Positions 10,686-20,624 of a stretch of 64,000 nt of DNA are shown here, one piece after another. Made by a program: the position numbers and the translations under genes. Numbering within the stretch: the stretch's first letter is position 1; the number at the start of each line of letters is the position of its first letter. This DNA comes from an uncultured Vibrio sp. (GTDB lineage: Bacteria; Pseudomonadota; Gammaproteobacteria; Enterobacterales; Vibrionaceae), in contig CANNGN010000007.1 in NCBI GenBank assembly GCA_947504195.1, forward strand, positions 146,710-210,709, given 5' to 3'. The notes beneath the pieces are model-generated. The model was not told where the DNA came from. It was given only the letters and a program-made list of their open reading frames with translations, and made no database searches.

Positions 10686-11651
10686 TTACTTAATTTCCAT
10701 ACCTTTGGCTTGAAGATCTGCGTGATATGAAGAACGTACAAACGGCCCACAAGCTGCGTGAGTGAAACCAAGTTCCAGTGCTATGTCTTTTAGCTCATCA
10801 AACTCTTCTGGTGGTACATAACGTTCTACCGGAAGATGATGGCGACTTGGTGCGAGGTATTGTCCAAGTGTCAGCATTGTCACTCCGTGAGCTCGAAGGT
10901 CTTTTAATACTTCGATAATTTCTTCTTTGGTTTCTCCTAAGCCCATCATCAAGCCAGACTTAGTAGGGACATCTGGATGCTGTTCTTTGAACTTCTTCAA
11001 TAGAGTGAGAGACCACTTGTAATTTGCACCCGGGCGAGCTTTACGATAAAGACGAGGCGACGTTTCTAAGTTGTGGTTAAACACATCTGGTGGATTGTCT
11101 TTTAATAGCTCTAACGCGGTATCCATTCGGCCACGAAAATCAGGAACAAGGGTTTCGATTCGAATATCTGGGTTCTGCGCGCGAATTTCGCGATTACAGT
11201 CAGCAAAATGTTGTGCACCACCATCACGCAGATCATCTCGGTCAACGGACGTGACAACGACATATTTCAACTTCATATCTTTGATGGTTTGCGCCAGCTT
11301 TTTGGGTTCATTTGCTTCAGGAGCAACAGGGCGACCATGGGCTACATCACAAAATGGACAACGACGAGTACAAATGGCACCTAATATCATAAATGTTGCC
11401 GTGCCGTGGTTGAAACATTCAGCTAGGTTAGGGCAAGAGGCTTCTTCACATACAGAATGGAGATCATTTTTACGCATCGCGTTTTTGATCTCTTTAATTC
11501 TTTTGCTATCAGATGGCAGTTTTATTTTCATCCATGCAGGCTTGCGCAGAACTTCTTTTTGTTCCGCAGGCATGTTTTTCACTGGAATTAGTGCCATCTT
11601 ATCGGCGTCACGATATTTAACGCCTTTTTCCATCTCAATAGGTTTACTCAT
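10686..11651 (-). CDS. lipA: LipA, lipoyl synthase
   Basis: LipA is a radical-SAM enzyme that inserts two sulfurs into protein-bound octanoyl groups to make lipoyl cofactors. From the ATG at 11651 ([20 protein letters not shown]) the protein is 321 residues. The radical-SAM cluster motif is [13 protein letters not shown]; the auxiliary cluster motif is [12 protein letters not shown]. The start lies inside the end of lipB (8-base overlap, ATGAGTAA), so the two are coupled: LipB attaches the octanoyl group and LipA sulfurates it. A longer frame with an upstream ATG exists but would lie further inside lipB. Confidence 0.97.
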   Translation of the reverse strand: MSKPIEMEKGVKYRDADKMALIPVKNMPAEQKEVLRKPAWMKIKLPSDSKRIKEIKNAMRKNDLHSVCEEASCPNLAECFNHGTATFMILGAICTRRCPFCDVAHGRPVAPEANEPKKLAQTIKDMKLKYVVVTSVDRDDLRDGGAQHFADCNREIRAQNPDIRIETLVPDFRGRMDTALELLKDNPPDVFNHNLETSPRLYRKARPGANYKWSLTLLKKFKEQHPDVPTKSGLMMGLGETKEEIIEVLKDLRAHGVTMLTLGQYLAPSRHHLPVERYVPPEEFDELKDIALELGFTHAACGPFVRSSYHADLQAKGMEIK

Positions 11652-12297
11652 GATTCGCTGCTTCTGTAAGAAATTCGACATGCTTGTAATTTAGAATGAC
11701 TACAAGCTCATTTACAAGTTGTTGTGCGACTGATTCTACATCATCGGGGCCGCCTAATTGACTCACTTGAATCATCTCCATTCCTTGGTACCCACAGGGA
11801 TTAATTTGAAGGAATGGGTTTAGGTCCATATTGATGTTTAAGGCCAACCCATGAAATGAGCAACCTTTGCGGATCCTAAGTCCTAGTGAGCATATTTTTT
11901 TTCCTTCGACATACACACCAGGCGCATCAGGGCGAGCGGCAGATTCAATCGCGTACGCGTCTAAGGTTTTAATGACTATATTTTCAATATCAGTAACTAA
12001 CTCTCGTACCCCGAGTTCTTTTCGTCGCAAATTTATCAAGAAGTAAGCAACTAATTGGCCTGGACCATGATAGGTCACTTGTCCACCTCGATCACTTTGA
12101 ATCACGGGGATATCACCTGTATTTAACAAGTGCTCAGACTTTCCTGCCTGACCTTGTGTGAATACTGGGTTATGTTCTACCAACCATACTTCATCGGTGG
12201 TGGTGTTATCACGGTTGTTAGTGAAATCATGCATCGCTTGCCATACAGGTTGGTAATCCTGAAGGCCGAGATTTCTCACAACAAGAGAGTGGGGCAT
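11644..12297 (-). CDS. lipB: LipB, octanoyltransferase
   Basis: LipB moves octanoate from acyl carrier protein to the lipoyl domains of 2-oxoacid dehydrogenases and GcvH. It is 217 residues (E. coli 213). The catalytic Cys168 lies in [11 protein letters not shown] and the catalytic Lys134 in [36 protein letters not shown] is the substrate-binding signature. It overlaps lipA by 8 bases. A 209-base AT-rich gap separates it from ybeD, so it probably has its own promoter. Confidence 0.97.
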   Translation of the reverse strand: MPHSLVVRNLGLQDYQPVWQAMHDFTNNRDNTTTDEVWLVEHNPVFTQGQAGKSEHLLNTGDIPVIQSDRGGQVTYHGPGQLVAYFLINLRRKELGVRELVTDIENIVIKTLDAYAIESAARPDAPGVYVEGKKICSLGLRIRKGCSFHGLALNINMDLNPFLQINPCGYQGMEMIQVSQLGGPDDVESVAQQLVNELVVILNYKHVEFLTEAANHE

Positions 12298-12506
12298 GAG
12301 TTAGCTCAATATAGATAGTTATGTAAAGCGATTATAAACTGTTTTACTACTATTGAACCACATTGGTGATGAAAACATTGAGTAAAAAAGCAGCTTATTT
12401 TTCTAACGGTATGTAATCAAAAGAAAATTAACATTATCATTCAATCAAAAAAAATTGATAAATTAAAATTTAATTACATAATTAGTACGCATATTGGCGA
12501 ATTCAA

Positions 12507-12785
12507 TTATAAAACCATGCGTACAATATCGATATCGCCTAATTCTTTGTACAAGGTTTCAACTTGTTCTATCGATGTTGCGGTGATACGAATCGATACC
12601 GAGTTATAGGTACCTTTTGAGCTTGGCTTGATGACTGGACTGTAATCTCCAGGGGCGTGACGTTGAATAACTTCCAGTACTTTCTCTGGCAGTTCAGGCT
12701 TTGCTTGACCCATGATCTTAAATGTAAACGGGCAAGGGAACTCGAGAAGATCTTTTAATTTAGCATCTGAGTTTATAGTCAACAT
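12507..12785 (-). CDS. ybeD: YbeD (DUF493) small conserved protein
   Basis: A 92-residue protein of the YbeD/DUF493 family, with a compact alpha/beta fold resembling amino-acid-binding regulatory (ACT-like) domains. [17 protein letters not shown] and [17 protein letters not shown] are typical. Its role is not settled; its constant place next to lipB suggests a link to lipoylation or to DacA. The gene lies between dacA and lipB, after a terminator-like hairpin. Confidence 0.92.
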   Translation of the reverse strand: MLTINSDAKLKDLLEFPCPFTFKIMGQAKPELPEKVLEVIQRHAPGDYSPVIKPSSKGTYNSVSIRITATSIEQVETLYKELGDIDIVRMVL

Positions 12786-12858
12786 AGTAGTAAACTCCTA
12801 ATGGAAGTGGTTAGCTGGCTGAGAATAGTACTGATTTATATCCACGATCTCAAGATAA

Positions 12859-12890
12859 ACAAAAAGCCACTAAAAGTGGCTTTTTGTTGT
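12859..12890. terminator. terminator downstream of dacA
   Basis: AAAAAGCCACT AAA AGTGGCTTTTT at 12861-12885 forms a stem with flanking A- and T-runs. Leftward it ends dacA transcripts before ybeD, which suggests ybeD starts from its own promoter or by read-through. Confidence 0.85.
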
Positions 12891-12915
12891 GTCATTCTTT
12901 GCGATGGAAAAAGCG

Positions 12916-14094
12916 TTAGAAAAAGCTTTGAACCAGCAGAACAATGTAGTCCCATAGTCGACTGAAAACACTACCTTTATCGACGTTTTCTAGCGCTAAC
13001 AATGGATATTGAGCCACATCTTTTCCATCCAATTGATAGTATAAAGTACCGACTTTCGTACCCTCAATAATTGGAGCTTCAAGTGATTCGTCAAGAACAA
13101 AGCTTGCTTTTAGGCTGTTAGCTTGACCTCGAGGTAACGTGACATAGGTGTCTTGATCAACACCCAATGAGACTGTGCTTTTGTTACCCATCCACACGCG
13201 CTCATTGATAAATGTTTCGCCCGCTTTATGAGGGGAAACGGTTTCAAAGAAACGGAATCCATAACTTAACAGCTTTTTGCTTTCCGCTTTACGTGCATTT
13301 TCATTTTTGGTTCCCATCACAACAGAGATCAATCGCATGTTGCCTTCTGAAGCTGAACTAACCAAACTATAACCGGCGTTACTTGTATGACCGGTTTTTA
13401 TACCGTCGACGTTCATACTTTTGTCCCAAAGCAATCCATTTCGGTTGTATTGAGTGATGCCGTTGTAAGAAAATTTTTGCTCAGAATAGATCTTGTATTC
13501 GTTAGGTACATCACGGATGAGTGCTTTACCTAACTGTGCCATATCATAAGGTGTTGAATACAAACGATCGTCATCAAGGCCATGTACGTTGGTAAAGTTA
13601 GTGTTCGTCATGCCGATACTGCTGGCCCACGCATTCATTAAATCGACAAATGCATCTTCCGAACCGGCAACATGTTCAGCCATTGCTACACACGCATCAT
13701 TCCCTGATTGGACAATAATGCCGCGGTTGAGATCTTTAACTTTTACAGTAGTCCCGACTTCGATAAACATTTTTGAAGATTCTGGGAAGTTTTTTGCCCA
13801 CGCGTTTTCACTGATAACAACGTCATCTTCGAGAGTAATATTACCTCGTCTAAGCTCTTGGCCAATGACGTAACTGGTCATCATTTTGGTTAAACTAGCA
13901 GGAGATAACTTAGTGTTCATCTCTTTTTCGGCTAAGACTTTTCCTGAATGATAGTCAATTAAGACGAAGCCTTTCGCTGAAATTTGCGGTGCATCAGGAA
14001 TCACAATTGGTGATGATGCAATTGAAGAAGAAACTGGCGCTGCGATAGCGACAGAAGAAATAATGAGCGATGTAAATAGTCTATTTTTTTTCAT
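12916..14094 (-). CDS. dacA: DacA, D-alanyl-D-alanine carboxypeptidase (PBP5)
   Basis: DacA trims the terminal D-Ala from peptidoglycan pentapeptides in the periplasm. The protein is 392 residues with an N-terminal signal peptide (cleavage near residue 26). Penicillin-binding motifs are S67-L-T-K70, S130-G-N132 and K233-T-G235. The C-terminal PBP5 domain ends in an amphipathic tail (about 375-392) that anchors it to the inner membrane. It lies downstream of rlpA, rodA and mrdA, all acting on lateral wall growth. Confidence 0.97.
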   Translation of the reverse strand: MKKNRLFTSLIISSVAIAAPVSSSIASSPIVIPDAPQISAKGFVLIDYHSGKVLAEKEMNTKLSPASLTKMMTSYVIGQELRRGNITLEDDVVISENAWAKNFPESSKMFIEVGTTVKVKDLNRGIIVQSGNDACVAMAEHVAGSEDAFVDLMNAWASSIGMTNTNFTNVHGLDDDRLYSTPYDMAQLGKALIRDVPNEYKIYSEQKFSYNGITQYNRNGLLWDKSMNVDGIKTGHTSNAGYSLVSSASEGNMRLISVVMGTKNENARKAESKKLLSYGFRFFETVSPHKAGETFINERVWMGNKSTVSLGVDQDTYVTLPRGQANSLKASFVLDESLEAPIIEGTKVGTLYYQLDGKDVAQYPLLALENVDKGSVFSRLWDYIVLLVQSFF

Positions 14095-14182
14095 AATTAC
14101 TGCGAAATCTTACAATAAGTGGCGTTATCTTATCAGAAACTAAAAACTAAGGTAGCGATGAATTAATTCTTATCGAAATTCG

Positions 14183-14980
14183 CTATTTAGCGGCAATATA
14201 CTTTCTAATAAAAGCGGTGTTGTAGCCTAATTTTTTCACCCGTTTAAGGGTTTGTTGCATGGTTCGGTCGTCATTAAATGGACCAAGTAGAACGCGGTGG
14301 TTGCGTGTATCACTGTCGACAAAACTTTCGGCTGATAACTTATGACCTAGATCTTGCGATAAAGTTCTAGCTTTTTGAAGATGTTGTGAAGCTATCACTT
14401 GTATCACGGAATTACCAATGATCGGTTTACCGGTGTTTTTTATGGTTTGTTCTTTACTAATGTTGATAGTTTCAATTTCAACGTTAGCAGTGCCTGTTTT
14501 TAGTACGCCGAGTTTATAGGCTGCGGCATAGCTTAAATCTATCACTCTCCCTGCATGGAAAGGACCACGGTCATTGACTCTTACAATTGCGGTTTTACCG
14601 TTACCGAGGTTAGTGACTTTGACATAGCTAGGAAGAGGCAAAGTCTTGTGAGCTGCACTCATTGAGTACATATCGTAGGTTTCACCATTAGATGTTAGGT
14701 GGCCGTGGAATTTTTGACCATACCATGATGCAATCCCACGCTCTTTAAAGCCGGTCGAATCTTTAATAATTTTATAATGTGAGCCACGTAGAGAATAATC
14801 TTTATTTCCCCCACGGCTGTATGGTTCATATTTGGGTTGTGCATCCTCAACATGATCAACCGCTAGTGGCTTGTCGGGTGCAACATCATTTTTTATCGAG
14901 TAACGGCTTTTGGTCGCACATCCCGATAAGAGGGTCGTGCTTATGACGATCGTTATTGCAATAAAACGTATGGTTCTCAT
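14183..14980 (-). CDS. rlpA: RlpA, septal-ring lytic transglycosylase lipoprotein
   Basis: RlpA is an outer-membrane lipoprotein; in Pseudomonas it cleaves naked glycan strands at the septum. The lipobox is LLSGC with C21. A double-psi beta-barrel domain (GIASWYGQKFHGHLTSNGE, then VRVNDRGPFHAGRVIDLS) covers about residues 82-172. A SPOR domain follows at about 190-263 and should bind septal glycan. It starts four bases after rodA ends and belongs to the same operon. Confidence 0.95.
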   Translation of the reverse strand: MRTIRFIAITIVISTTLLSGCATKSRYSIKNDVAPDKPLAVDHVEDAQPKYEPYSRGGNKDYSLRGSHYKIIKDSTGFKERGIASWYGQKFHGHLTSNGETYDMYSMSAAHKTLPLPSYVKVTNLGNGKTAIVRVNDRGPFHAGRVIDLSYAAAYKLGVLKTGTANVEIETINISKEQTIKNTGKPIIGNSVIQVIASQHLQKARTLSQDLGHKLSAESFVDSDTRNHRVLLGPFNDDRTMQQTLKRVKKLGYNTAFIRKYIAAK

Positions 14981-14984
14981 TCAG

Positions 14985-16106
14985 TTAGTTTGCCTTTGAA
15001 AATGCTTTTCTATGAGTATGTATTGACATCAAAATACCGAACCCAGCCATCAGAGTCACCATTGATGTACCACCATAACTGATTAATGGAAGTGGAACAC
15101 CAACCACGGGCAAAATGCCGCTAACCATGCCAATGTTTACAAAGACATAAACGAAAAAGCTAAGTACGATACTGCCCGCCATCATTTTTCCGAATGCGGT
15201 TTGGGCATTTGTAGCTAAGTATAGACCACGTCCGATAATAAAGAGATAAAGTGACAATAATCCGACGATCCCGATCAGCCCCCATTCTTCAGCAATAACA
15301 GCAAAGATAAAGTCGGTATGCCGTTCGGGTAAAAATTCAAGCTGTGACTGTGTTCCAAGCAGCCATCCTTTACCGGAAATGCCGCCCGAGCCAATCGCAA
15401 TTTTACTTTGAATAATATGGTAACCAGCGCCAAGTGGATCTGATTCTGGATCAAAGAGAGTACGCACCCTGACTTTCTGATATTCGTGCATCAAGAAAAA
15501 CCATAATATGGGAATAAATGCACCAAGAGCACATGCGGCTGTTAAAATAATATGCCAACCAATCCCAGCGAGAAATATAACGAATATGCCAGATGCAGCA
15601 ATTAATATAGAGGTACCTAAGTCCGGTTGAATCGCGATTAAGATCGTTGGGATAATAACCATTAACAGACCAATGCATAATGTTCTGAACGTAGGAGGCA
15701 ATGGCTGCTGACCGATATATCGGGCAATCATCAGTGGAACGGCAAGTTTTAAGAGCTCTGAAGGTTGGAATCGGACAACGCCAATATCGAGCCAACGCTG
15801 CGCCCCTTTTGATACTGAGCCAAAAAATAGTACACCGATAAGCAGTGCAATGCCGACAAAGAAAAGAAAGGGCGCTAATGACTCATAGGTTCGCGGAGAA
15901 AGTTGAGCCAATACAATCATGACGCATACGGCGATCCCAATTCTCATTGCTTGACGATCCATCATTACCATATTTTGACCACTGGCGCTGTACATCACAA
16001 TAAGGCCAAAAGCCATCACCAGCAAGATGCCTAAAAGCAATGGTAGATCAATGTGAAGCCTTTCAAATAGGGCACGATTTCGGCCTGTAGACGGGTCGAG
16101 TTCCAT
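14985..16106 (-). CDS. rodA: RodA (MrdB), peptidoglycan glycosyltransferase of the elongasome
   Basis: RodA is the SEDS-family membrane enzyme that polymerises lipid II during cell elongation, in a complex with PBP2. It has 373 residues and about ten membrane helices. Family signatures are [18 protein letters not shown]-type loops, [19 protein letters not shown] (with the catalytic Asp region) and [12 protein letters not shown]. The start overlaps the mrdA stop by one base (TAATG). Confidence 0.97.
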   Translation of the reverse strand: MELDPSTGRNRALFERLHIDLPLLLGILLVMAFGLIVMYSASGQNMVMMDRQAMRIGIAVCVMIVLAQLSPRTYESLAPFLFFVGIALLIGVLFFGSVSKGAQRWLDIGVVRFQPSELLKLAVPLMIARYIGQQPLPPTFRTLCIGLLMVIIPTILIAIQPDLGTSILIAASGIFVIFLAGIGWHIILTAACALGAFIPILWFFLMHEYQKVRVRTLFDPESDPLGAGYHIIQSKIAIGSGGISGKGWLLGTQSQLEFLPERHTDFIFAVIAEEWGLIGIVGLLSLYLFIIGRGLYLATNAQTAFGKMMAGSIVLSFFVYVFVNIGMVSGILPVVGVPLPLISYGGTSMVTLMAGFGILMSIHTHRKAFSKAN

Positions 16107-18016
16107 TACGGTTGAGCCTCTTTATCGTTCGTTTCTTCAACAATCGTTTCTTTATCGAGAATGACTTTGGAGAAAATATCGTGCACAACAGGTGCACCAT
16201 TGCGAGAGCCGCCACCGGCATTCTCTAGAACAACTGATACGATAACTTTAGGGTCTTTGACTGGCGCAAACCCAGTGAACAGAGCATGGTCATGCAAGTG
16301 TTCTTCTAATTCATCTGCATTGTATTCTTGGTTTTCAGCAAGGCCAAATACTTGGGCTGTGCCTGATTTGCCAGCACTATCAAATGGCTGCCCTTTAAAT
16401 GCATTTCGGGCCGTGCCGCGTTTACCATGGTTTACAAGATACATTCCATTGATCGCTATATCCCAATATTTCTCTGGTACATTCGTTATCGGGGGGTAAG
16501 ATTCGATATCAGCCAAAACCTGTTTATTGAAGGGATCGCCATTCTCAAGTGTTGCACGCAATAAATGGGGCGCACGAACTTTACCGTGATGGACTAATAC
16601 TGATGTTGCTTTGGCCATTTGCATTGGCGTGGCAGTCCAGTAACCCTGGCCGATTCCAACAGGAATAGTATCCCCTTGATACCACGTATCTTTATGGCGA
16701 GCTCTTTTCCATTCACGTGTTGGCATGTTGGCTTTGCTTTCTTCAAATATGTCGATACCTGTATATTCACCATAACCAAATTTTTTCATCCAAGTGGAAA
16801 GGCGGTCGATACCTAAGTCAAAGGCAATTTGGTAGAAGAAGGTGTCGACAGATTCTTCAATTGCTTTGGTTATGTTGACTTTACCATGGCCCCAGCGTAA
16901 CCAATCGCGGTAAGGCTTAGTTTTGGAGTTTGGAATTCGCCAATATCCAGGATCAGATCGGGTGGTGCTAGGAGTAATAACACCTTCTTGGAGAGCGGCG
17001 ATCGAAATAAATGGCTTTACCGTCGATGCTGGGGGATATATCCCTAATGTCGCTCGATTAACTAAGGGGCGGTTGGTATCGTTCAAAAGCTTGCTATAGG
17101 CTTTACTTGATATGCCATGAACAAAGGCATTTGGATCGTAACTCGGGCTGGATACCATCGCTAACACGCCATTATCGACAGGGTCGAGCACCACGGCTGA
17201 ACCGCGTCGGCCTCGGAGCAATTTATTGACGTATTGCTGAAGTTCGATATCAAGATTGAGAACGATGTCTTTTCCAGGGACCGGAGCTACGTATTTTAAG
17301 GTACGAATAATACGACCACGACTATTTACTTCGACTTCTTGATATCCAGGAATACCATGAAGAATATCTTCGTAGTAGCGCTCGACACCTAATTTTCCAA
17401 TATCTCGAGTCGCTTGATAAAGGGTTTCTTTGTCTTCGCGCTTGAGGCGAGCAATATCTTTGTCGTTGATGCGTGAAACGTAACCAATAACATGCGTTAA
17501 AACTTCATTAAATGGATAGTGTCGTTTCAGGTTCGCGGTGACAGAAACTCCTGGGAATTTGTGCTGATTTACCGAAAATATTGCCACTTGTTTGGGAGTT
17601 AGCTGAGGAAGTAGTGGCACAGAGTTAAAACGTCGGGTATGTCTGCGCTCTTTATTGAATGCGGTAATTCTCTCTTCTGAAATTGGAAGCAGACTTTTTA
17701 AACCCGATATAGTGTCATCCATATTCTTTACTTGCTCCGGGATGATTTCTAGATTGAATATGGGTTGGTTTTCAGCAAGTAAAACACCATTTCGGTCGTA
17801 AATGAGACCTCGGTTTGGGGCAATTGGGACGATTTTGATGCGATTGTCGTTTGAACGCGTTTTATAGTCCTGATATTGATTAACTTGAATGTTGTAGAGG
17901 TTGGCAACGAGCAACGAGACCGAAATAATGATCAGCACAAAGGCAGCTACCGCGCGGTTACGAAATAACCATGCTTCAGCTCGATAATCACGAATAGGGC
18001 TACGTCTACGAATCAT
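16106..18016 (-). CDS. mrdA: MrdA, penicillin-binding protein 2
   Basis: PBP2 is the transpeptidase of the rod-shape elongation machinery, anchored in the inner membrane. It is 636 residues (E. coli 633). One N-terminal membrane helix lies at about 22-42. Catalytic motifs are S331-T-V-K334, S389-V-D391 and K550-S-G-T553. It is followed at once by rodA, its partner, and preceded by rlmH six bases away. Confidence 0.97.
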   Translation of the reverse strand: MIRRRSPIRDYRAEAWLFRNRAVAAFVLIIISVSLLVANLYNIQVNQYQDYKTRSNDNRIKIVPIAPNRGLIYDRNGVLLAENQPIFNLEIIPEQVKNMDDTISGLKSLLPISEERITAFNKERRHTRRFNSVPLLPQLTPKQVAIFSVNQHKFPGVSVTANLKRHYPFNEVLTHVIGYVSRINDKDIARLKREDKETLYQATRDIGKLGVERYYEDILHGIPGYQEVEVNSRGRIIRTLKYVAPVPGKDIVLNLDIELQQYVNKLLRGRRGSAVVLDPVDNGVLAMVSSPSYDPNAFVHGISSKAYSKLLNDTNRPLVNRATLGIYPPASTVKPFISIAALQEGVITPSTTRSDPGYWRIPNSKTKPYRDWLRWGHGKVNITKAIEESVDTFFYQIAFDLGIDRLSTWMKKFGYGEYTGIDIFEESKANMPTREWKRARHKDTWYQGDTIPVGIGQGYWTATPMQMAKATSVLVHHGKVRAPHLLRATLENGDPFNKQVLADIESYPPITNVPEKYWDIAINGMYLVNHGKRGTARNAFKGQPFDSAGKSGTAQVFGLAENQEYNADELEEHLHDHALFTGFAPVKDPKVIVSVVLENAGGGSRNGAPVVHDIFSKVILDKETIVEETNDKEAQP

Positions 18017-18022
18017 TTAAAT

Positions 18023-18493
18023 CTACTCGCGATGGTAAGGGTGATTAGTGGTAATGCTCCACGCTCGGTAGAGACTTTCAGCCATCACGACACGGACCAA
18101 AGGGTGAGGCAGCGTGAGAGGTGAAAGAGACCAGCTTTGTTCAGCTGCTTGTTTACAGGCCGGTGCCAGCCCTTCAGGACCACCAATTAAGATCGCGACA
18201 TCTCTACCATCGAGTTTCCATCGGTCTAGTTGGTGTGCTAATTGATGGCTATCCCACGGCTTCCCAGGAATATCCAAGGTGACGATACGACTGCCCTTTA
18301 CAATGGCATTGAGCATTGCTTCGCCTTCTTTATCAAGAATACGAGCAATATCCGCATTTTTCCCCCGTTTTCCCGCAGGAATCTCAATGAGTTCTAGGGG
18401 CATATCATTGGGGAATCGACGCTGATACTCTTTAAACCCAACGTCCACCCAATTGGGCATTTTTGTTCCGACAGCGACGAGCTGGATTTTCAC
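18023..18493 (-). CDS. rlmH: RlmH, 23S rRNA pseudouridine-1915 N3-methyltransferase
   Basis: RlmH is a SPOUT-class methyltransferase that methylates pseudouridine 1915 of 23S rRNA on assembled 70S ribosomes. It is 156 residues. Signatures are [12 protein letters not shown], the SAM-binding [20 protein letters not shown] and the C-terminal [15 protein letters not shown]. The start is GTG at 18493, three bases after the rsfS stop, which fits coupled translation. Confidence 0.97.
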   Translation of the reverse strand: MKIQLVAVGTKMPNWVDVGFKEYQRRFPNDMPLELIEIPAGKRGKNADIARILDKEGEAMLNAIVKGSRIVTLDIPGKPWDSHQLAHQLDRWKLDGRDVAILIGGPEGLAPACKQAAEQSWSLSPLTLPHPLVRVVMAESLYRAWSITTNHPYHRE

Positions 18494-18496
18494 CGT

Positions 18497-18814
18497 TTAG
18501 CTCCAAAGCTTTTCGAGTTGGTATGTGTCTCGAGACTCTTCTTGCATGACATGGAGCATGGAAGAGCCCATATCTAAAATTACCCAATCTCCTTCGGCTT
18601 CACCTTCAATCCCAAGAGGTGCAAGTCCATGTTTTTTGGCTTCTAGTGCCACATGAGTAGCGATGGAAGAAACATGCCGCTTTGAGGTGCCAGTACAAAT
18701 AATTAGGTAATCGGTTAGTGTTGATTTGCCTGTGACGTTTAGAGTGACGATGTTTTCTGCTTTCATATCGTCAGCCTTGTCGGCTAGAAACAGTTTTAAA
18801 TCTTCGTGTTGCAA
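18497..18814 (-). CDS. rsfS: RsfS, ribosomal silencing factor
   Basis: RsfS (YbeB) binds uL14 on the 50S subunit and blocks subunit joining when nutrients are short. It is 105 residues, the same as E. coli. Typical stretches are DYLIICTGTSKRHV, PLGIEGEAEGDWVILDMG and HVMQEESRDTYQLEKLWS. The start appears to be TTG at 18814, preceded by GAGG; no ATG gives the right N-terminus. It leads the rlmH-mrdA-rodA-rlpA operon. Confidence 0.95.
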   Translation of the reverse strand: MQHEDLKLFLADKADDMKAENIVTLNVTGKSTLTDYLIICTGTSKRHVSSIATHVALEAKKHGLAPLGIEGEAEGDWVILDMGSSMLHVMQEESRDTYQLEKLWS

Positions 18815-18890
18815 AGTTTTACCTCAATCGATCGGGGGGTCTAAAACAGTAAAATCATAGCATGCTTTGTTTTGGTAAGTGTCAAAGTCG

Positions 18891-19901
18891 TTATGATTTT
18901 GAAGCGTTGTAGCTTAAATCTAGGCTTAGTTGCTCTAATGCAAGCCAAGGGGGGTCACTATACTGAGTCTTTACCAAGATTTCTATAGCGGTCAACTGTT
19001 TAATAAGATCCTGAATTTTATCTGAATTTAAGCGATTCAAAGCAGCCTGATAAAGCGGTCGTTTATTATTCCAAATACGCAATCGTTCAAATTCGGACGC
19101 AAGTTGGTTTTGCGGCTTGCTATTTAGTTGCCATAGGAGCAGCAGCTCTTTTTGAATGGAACGCAACAAAATAGTGGCTTCGACCCCTTCCGCTTTTAAT
19201 TGACGAAGAATTCTCTGGCCTCGATTGGGTTTTCCTTGAAGTAATGCGTCTGTCCAATGAAAAACGGTATAGTGGTTATGGCGACTTAACGACTCTTCCA
19301 ACCGGATCAGGGTTAATTGTCCATCTGGGTAAAGCAGAACCAACTTCTCTAAATTTTGAACCAAGGCGAGTAGGTTACCTTCGTGCCATTGCGCTAGCAT
19401 TTTTAATGATTCTTGATCGGGGACTAACCCCAATTGAGAGCAACGTTGGCGAATAAACTGGGGTAAACGATTAAGATCCGGCGTTAAGCAAGTCACGAGA
19501 GTTGCTTCAGAGTTGAGCGCTTTAAACCACTTACTGTTTTCTTGAGCTTTGGTCAGTTTTGAACCATGAACAATAAGCAAAATATCTGGGTTTAAAGATT
19601 GGCTCACTTCGATCAAATGATTTGCCGTGGCCGCATTCGCGCCAGTTTCAGGTAGCGCAATTTCTATTATTTGACGAGAAGAGAATAAACTTAATGCTTG
19701 GCATTGATCGTAGATCGAATCCCAATCAATGCTGGTATCCACTTGGTAGCGATGAATCTCTTCAAATCCATCCTGTTTCGCTTTGTTCGTTATCTGGGTC
19801 AGCGTTTCGTGCACCAGCAATGGTTCGGGCCCAAAGACAAGGTATACCGAGCTTAACCCTTTTTTGAGTTGTTCGGCGACATGTTCTGGGTAAATTCGCA
19901 T
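18891..19901 (-). CDS. holA: HolA, DNA polymerase III delta subunit
   Basis: HolA opens the beta clamp within the clamp-loader complex at the replication fork. It is 336 residues (E. coli 343). The start VYLVFGPEPLLVHETL, the core LILVHGSKLTKAQENSKWFKAL and the middle WHEGNLLALVQNLEKL are family features. The gene follows lptE by about 11 bases, a conserved pairing in gammaproteobacteria. Confidence 0.95.
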   Translation of the reverse strand: MRIYPEHVAEQLKKGLSSVYLVFGPEPLLVHETLTQITNKAKQDGFEEIHRYQVDTSIDWDSIYDQCQALSLFSSRQIIEIALPETGANAATANHLIEVSQSLNPDILLIVHGSKLTKAQENSKWFKALNSEATLVTCLTPDLNRLPQFIRQRCSQLGLVPDQESLKMLAQWHEGNLLALVQNLEKLVLLYPDGQLTLIRLEESLSRHNHYTVFHWTDALLQGKPNRGQRILRQLKAEGVEATILLRSIQKELLLLWQLNSKPQNQLASEFERLRIWNNKRPLYQAALNRLNSDKIQDLIKQLTAIEILVKTQYSDPPWLALEQLSLDLSYNASKS

Positions 19902-19912
19902 TTACCTATCCC

Positions 19913-20482
19913 TTACTCTGAGATGAGTGTTGTAGAGACCGTATGAGAATCAGTTTCTATGACCTCATTAGATTCAGTATCATCACTTTCGAGTCGGGCC
20001 AATTGACGGATAATTTGAGAAGCGGAAATTTCACGCATTTCGTCTATGATCATCGTTTTTTCGACTGACTTTGCTAACGCTGTTAGAGAGTTATCTAAAT
20101 AACTTCTGGTGACACTGGTGGATAAAGTTTGCACCCCAACATCTGGAGTGGTGATCTGATAGCTAACTTTTAACGTAATCGCTTTTTCAGCTGCTCGAGT
20201 ATTTTGATATATTGATATCGTTGTGGTCGAAACACTTTCACTCCTTATTTTTAAATTCGGAATGTTCTCGGCTGGCATCACCAACTGAATATCATTCAGT
20301 TTTAATTGGTTCTTTACGAGTCGAGTTAAGGTGCTGTATTGGTCGTGACTGGTTAAGGAAAGCGTTTGCAGTTGTTCAGGAACACTATAATTTCCTCGCA
20401 TGTGAAATCCGCAACCGGAAAGCAGCGTTACGCAAAGAGTGGTTAATAGAATTTTCGTGTTTATAGCGGAGAGTAATTGCAT
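19913..20482 (-). CDS. lptE: LptE, LPS-assembly lipoprotein
   Basis: LptE plugs the LptD barrel and helps insert lipopolysaccharide into the outer membrane. It is 189 residues with a lipobox LLSGC (C24). GCGFHMRGNYSVPEQLQTL is the family start, and LSTSVTRSYLDNSLTALAK is a typical middle. It lies between leuS and holA, as in other gammaproteobacteria. Confidence 0.95.
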   Translation of the reverse strand: MQLLSAINTKILLTTLCVTLLSGCGFHMRGNYSVPEQLQTLSLTSHDQYSTLTRLVKNQLKLNDIQLVMPAENIPNLKIRSESVSTTTISIYQNTRAAEKAITLKVSYQITTPDVGVQTLSTSVTRSYLDNSLTALAKSVEKTMIIDEMREISASQIIRQLARLESDDTESNEVIETDSHTVSTTLISE

Positions 20483-20541
20483 GATGTTCCTATCACTAAG
20501 CGGCTAAGCGCAAGATTGTTAAGAGCTATATCGCCATTAAA

Positions 20542-20606
20542 ACTTCTCTTAGTCACTCTTAAGTAAAAGCGCTAAGAGAAGTAAACAGAGCAGAGGCTCT
20601 GTTTAC
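20542..20606 (-). repeat. two consecutive perfect inverted repeats between leuS and lptE
   Basis: ACTTCTCTTAG (20542-20552) pairs with CTAAGAGAAGT (20572-20582). Next to it, and sharing two bases, GTAAACAGAGC (20581-20591) pairs with GCTCTGTTTAC (20596-20606). In the leuS-lptE transcript these are two strong but mutually competing hairpins with no proper U-run, so they may be a processing or attenuation structure rather than a plain terminator. Confidence 0.7.
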
Positions 20607-20624
20607 AGACTCGTATTTGTCGAT

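Noticed and set aside
11071..11694. 207-codon open frame on the plus strand antisense to lipA
   Set aside because: Mirrors the codon pattern of lipA; low-complexity Ser/Arg composition and no recognisable domain.
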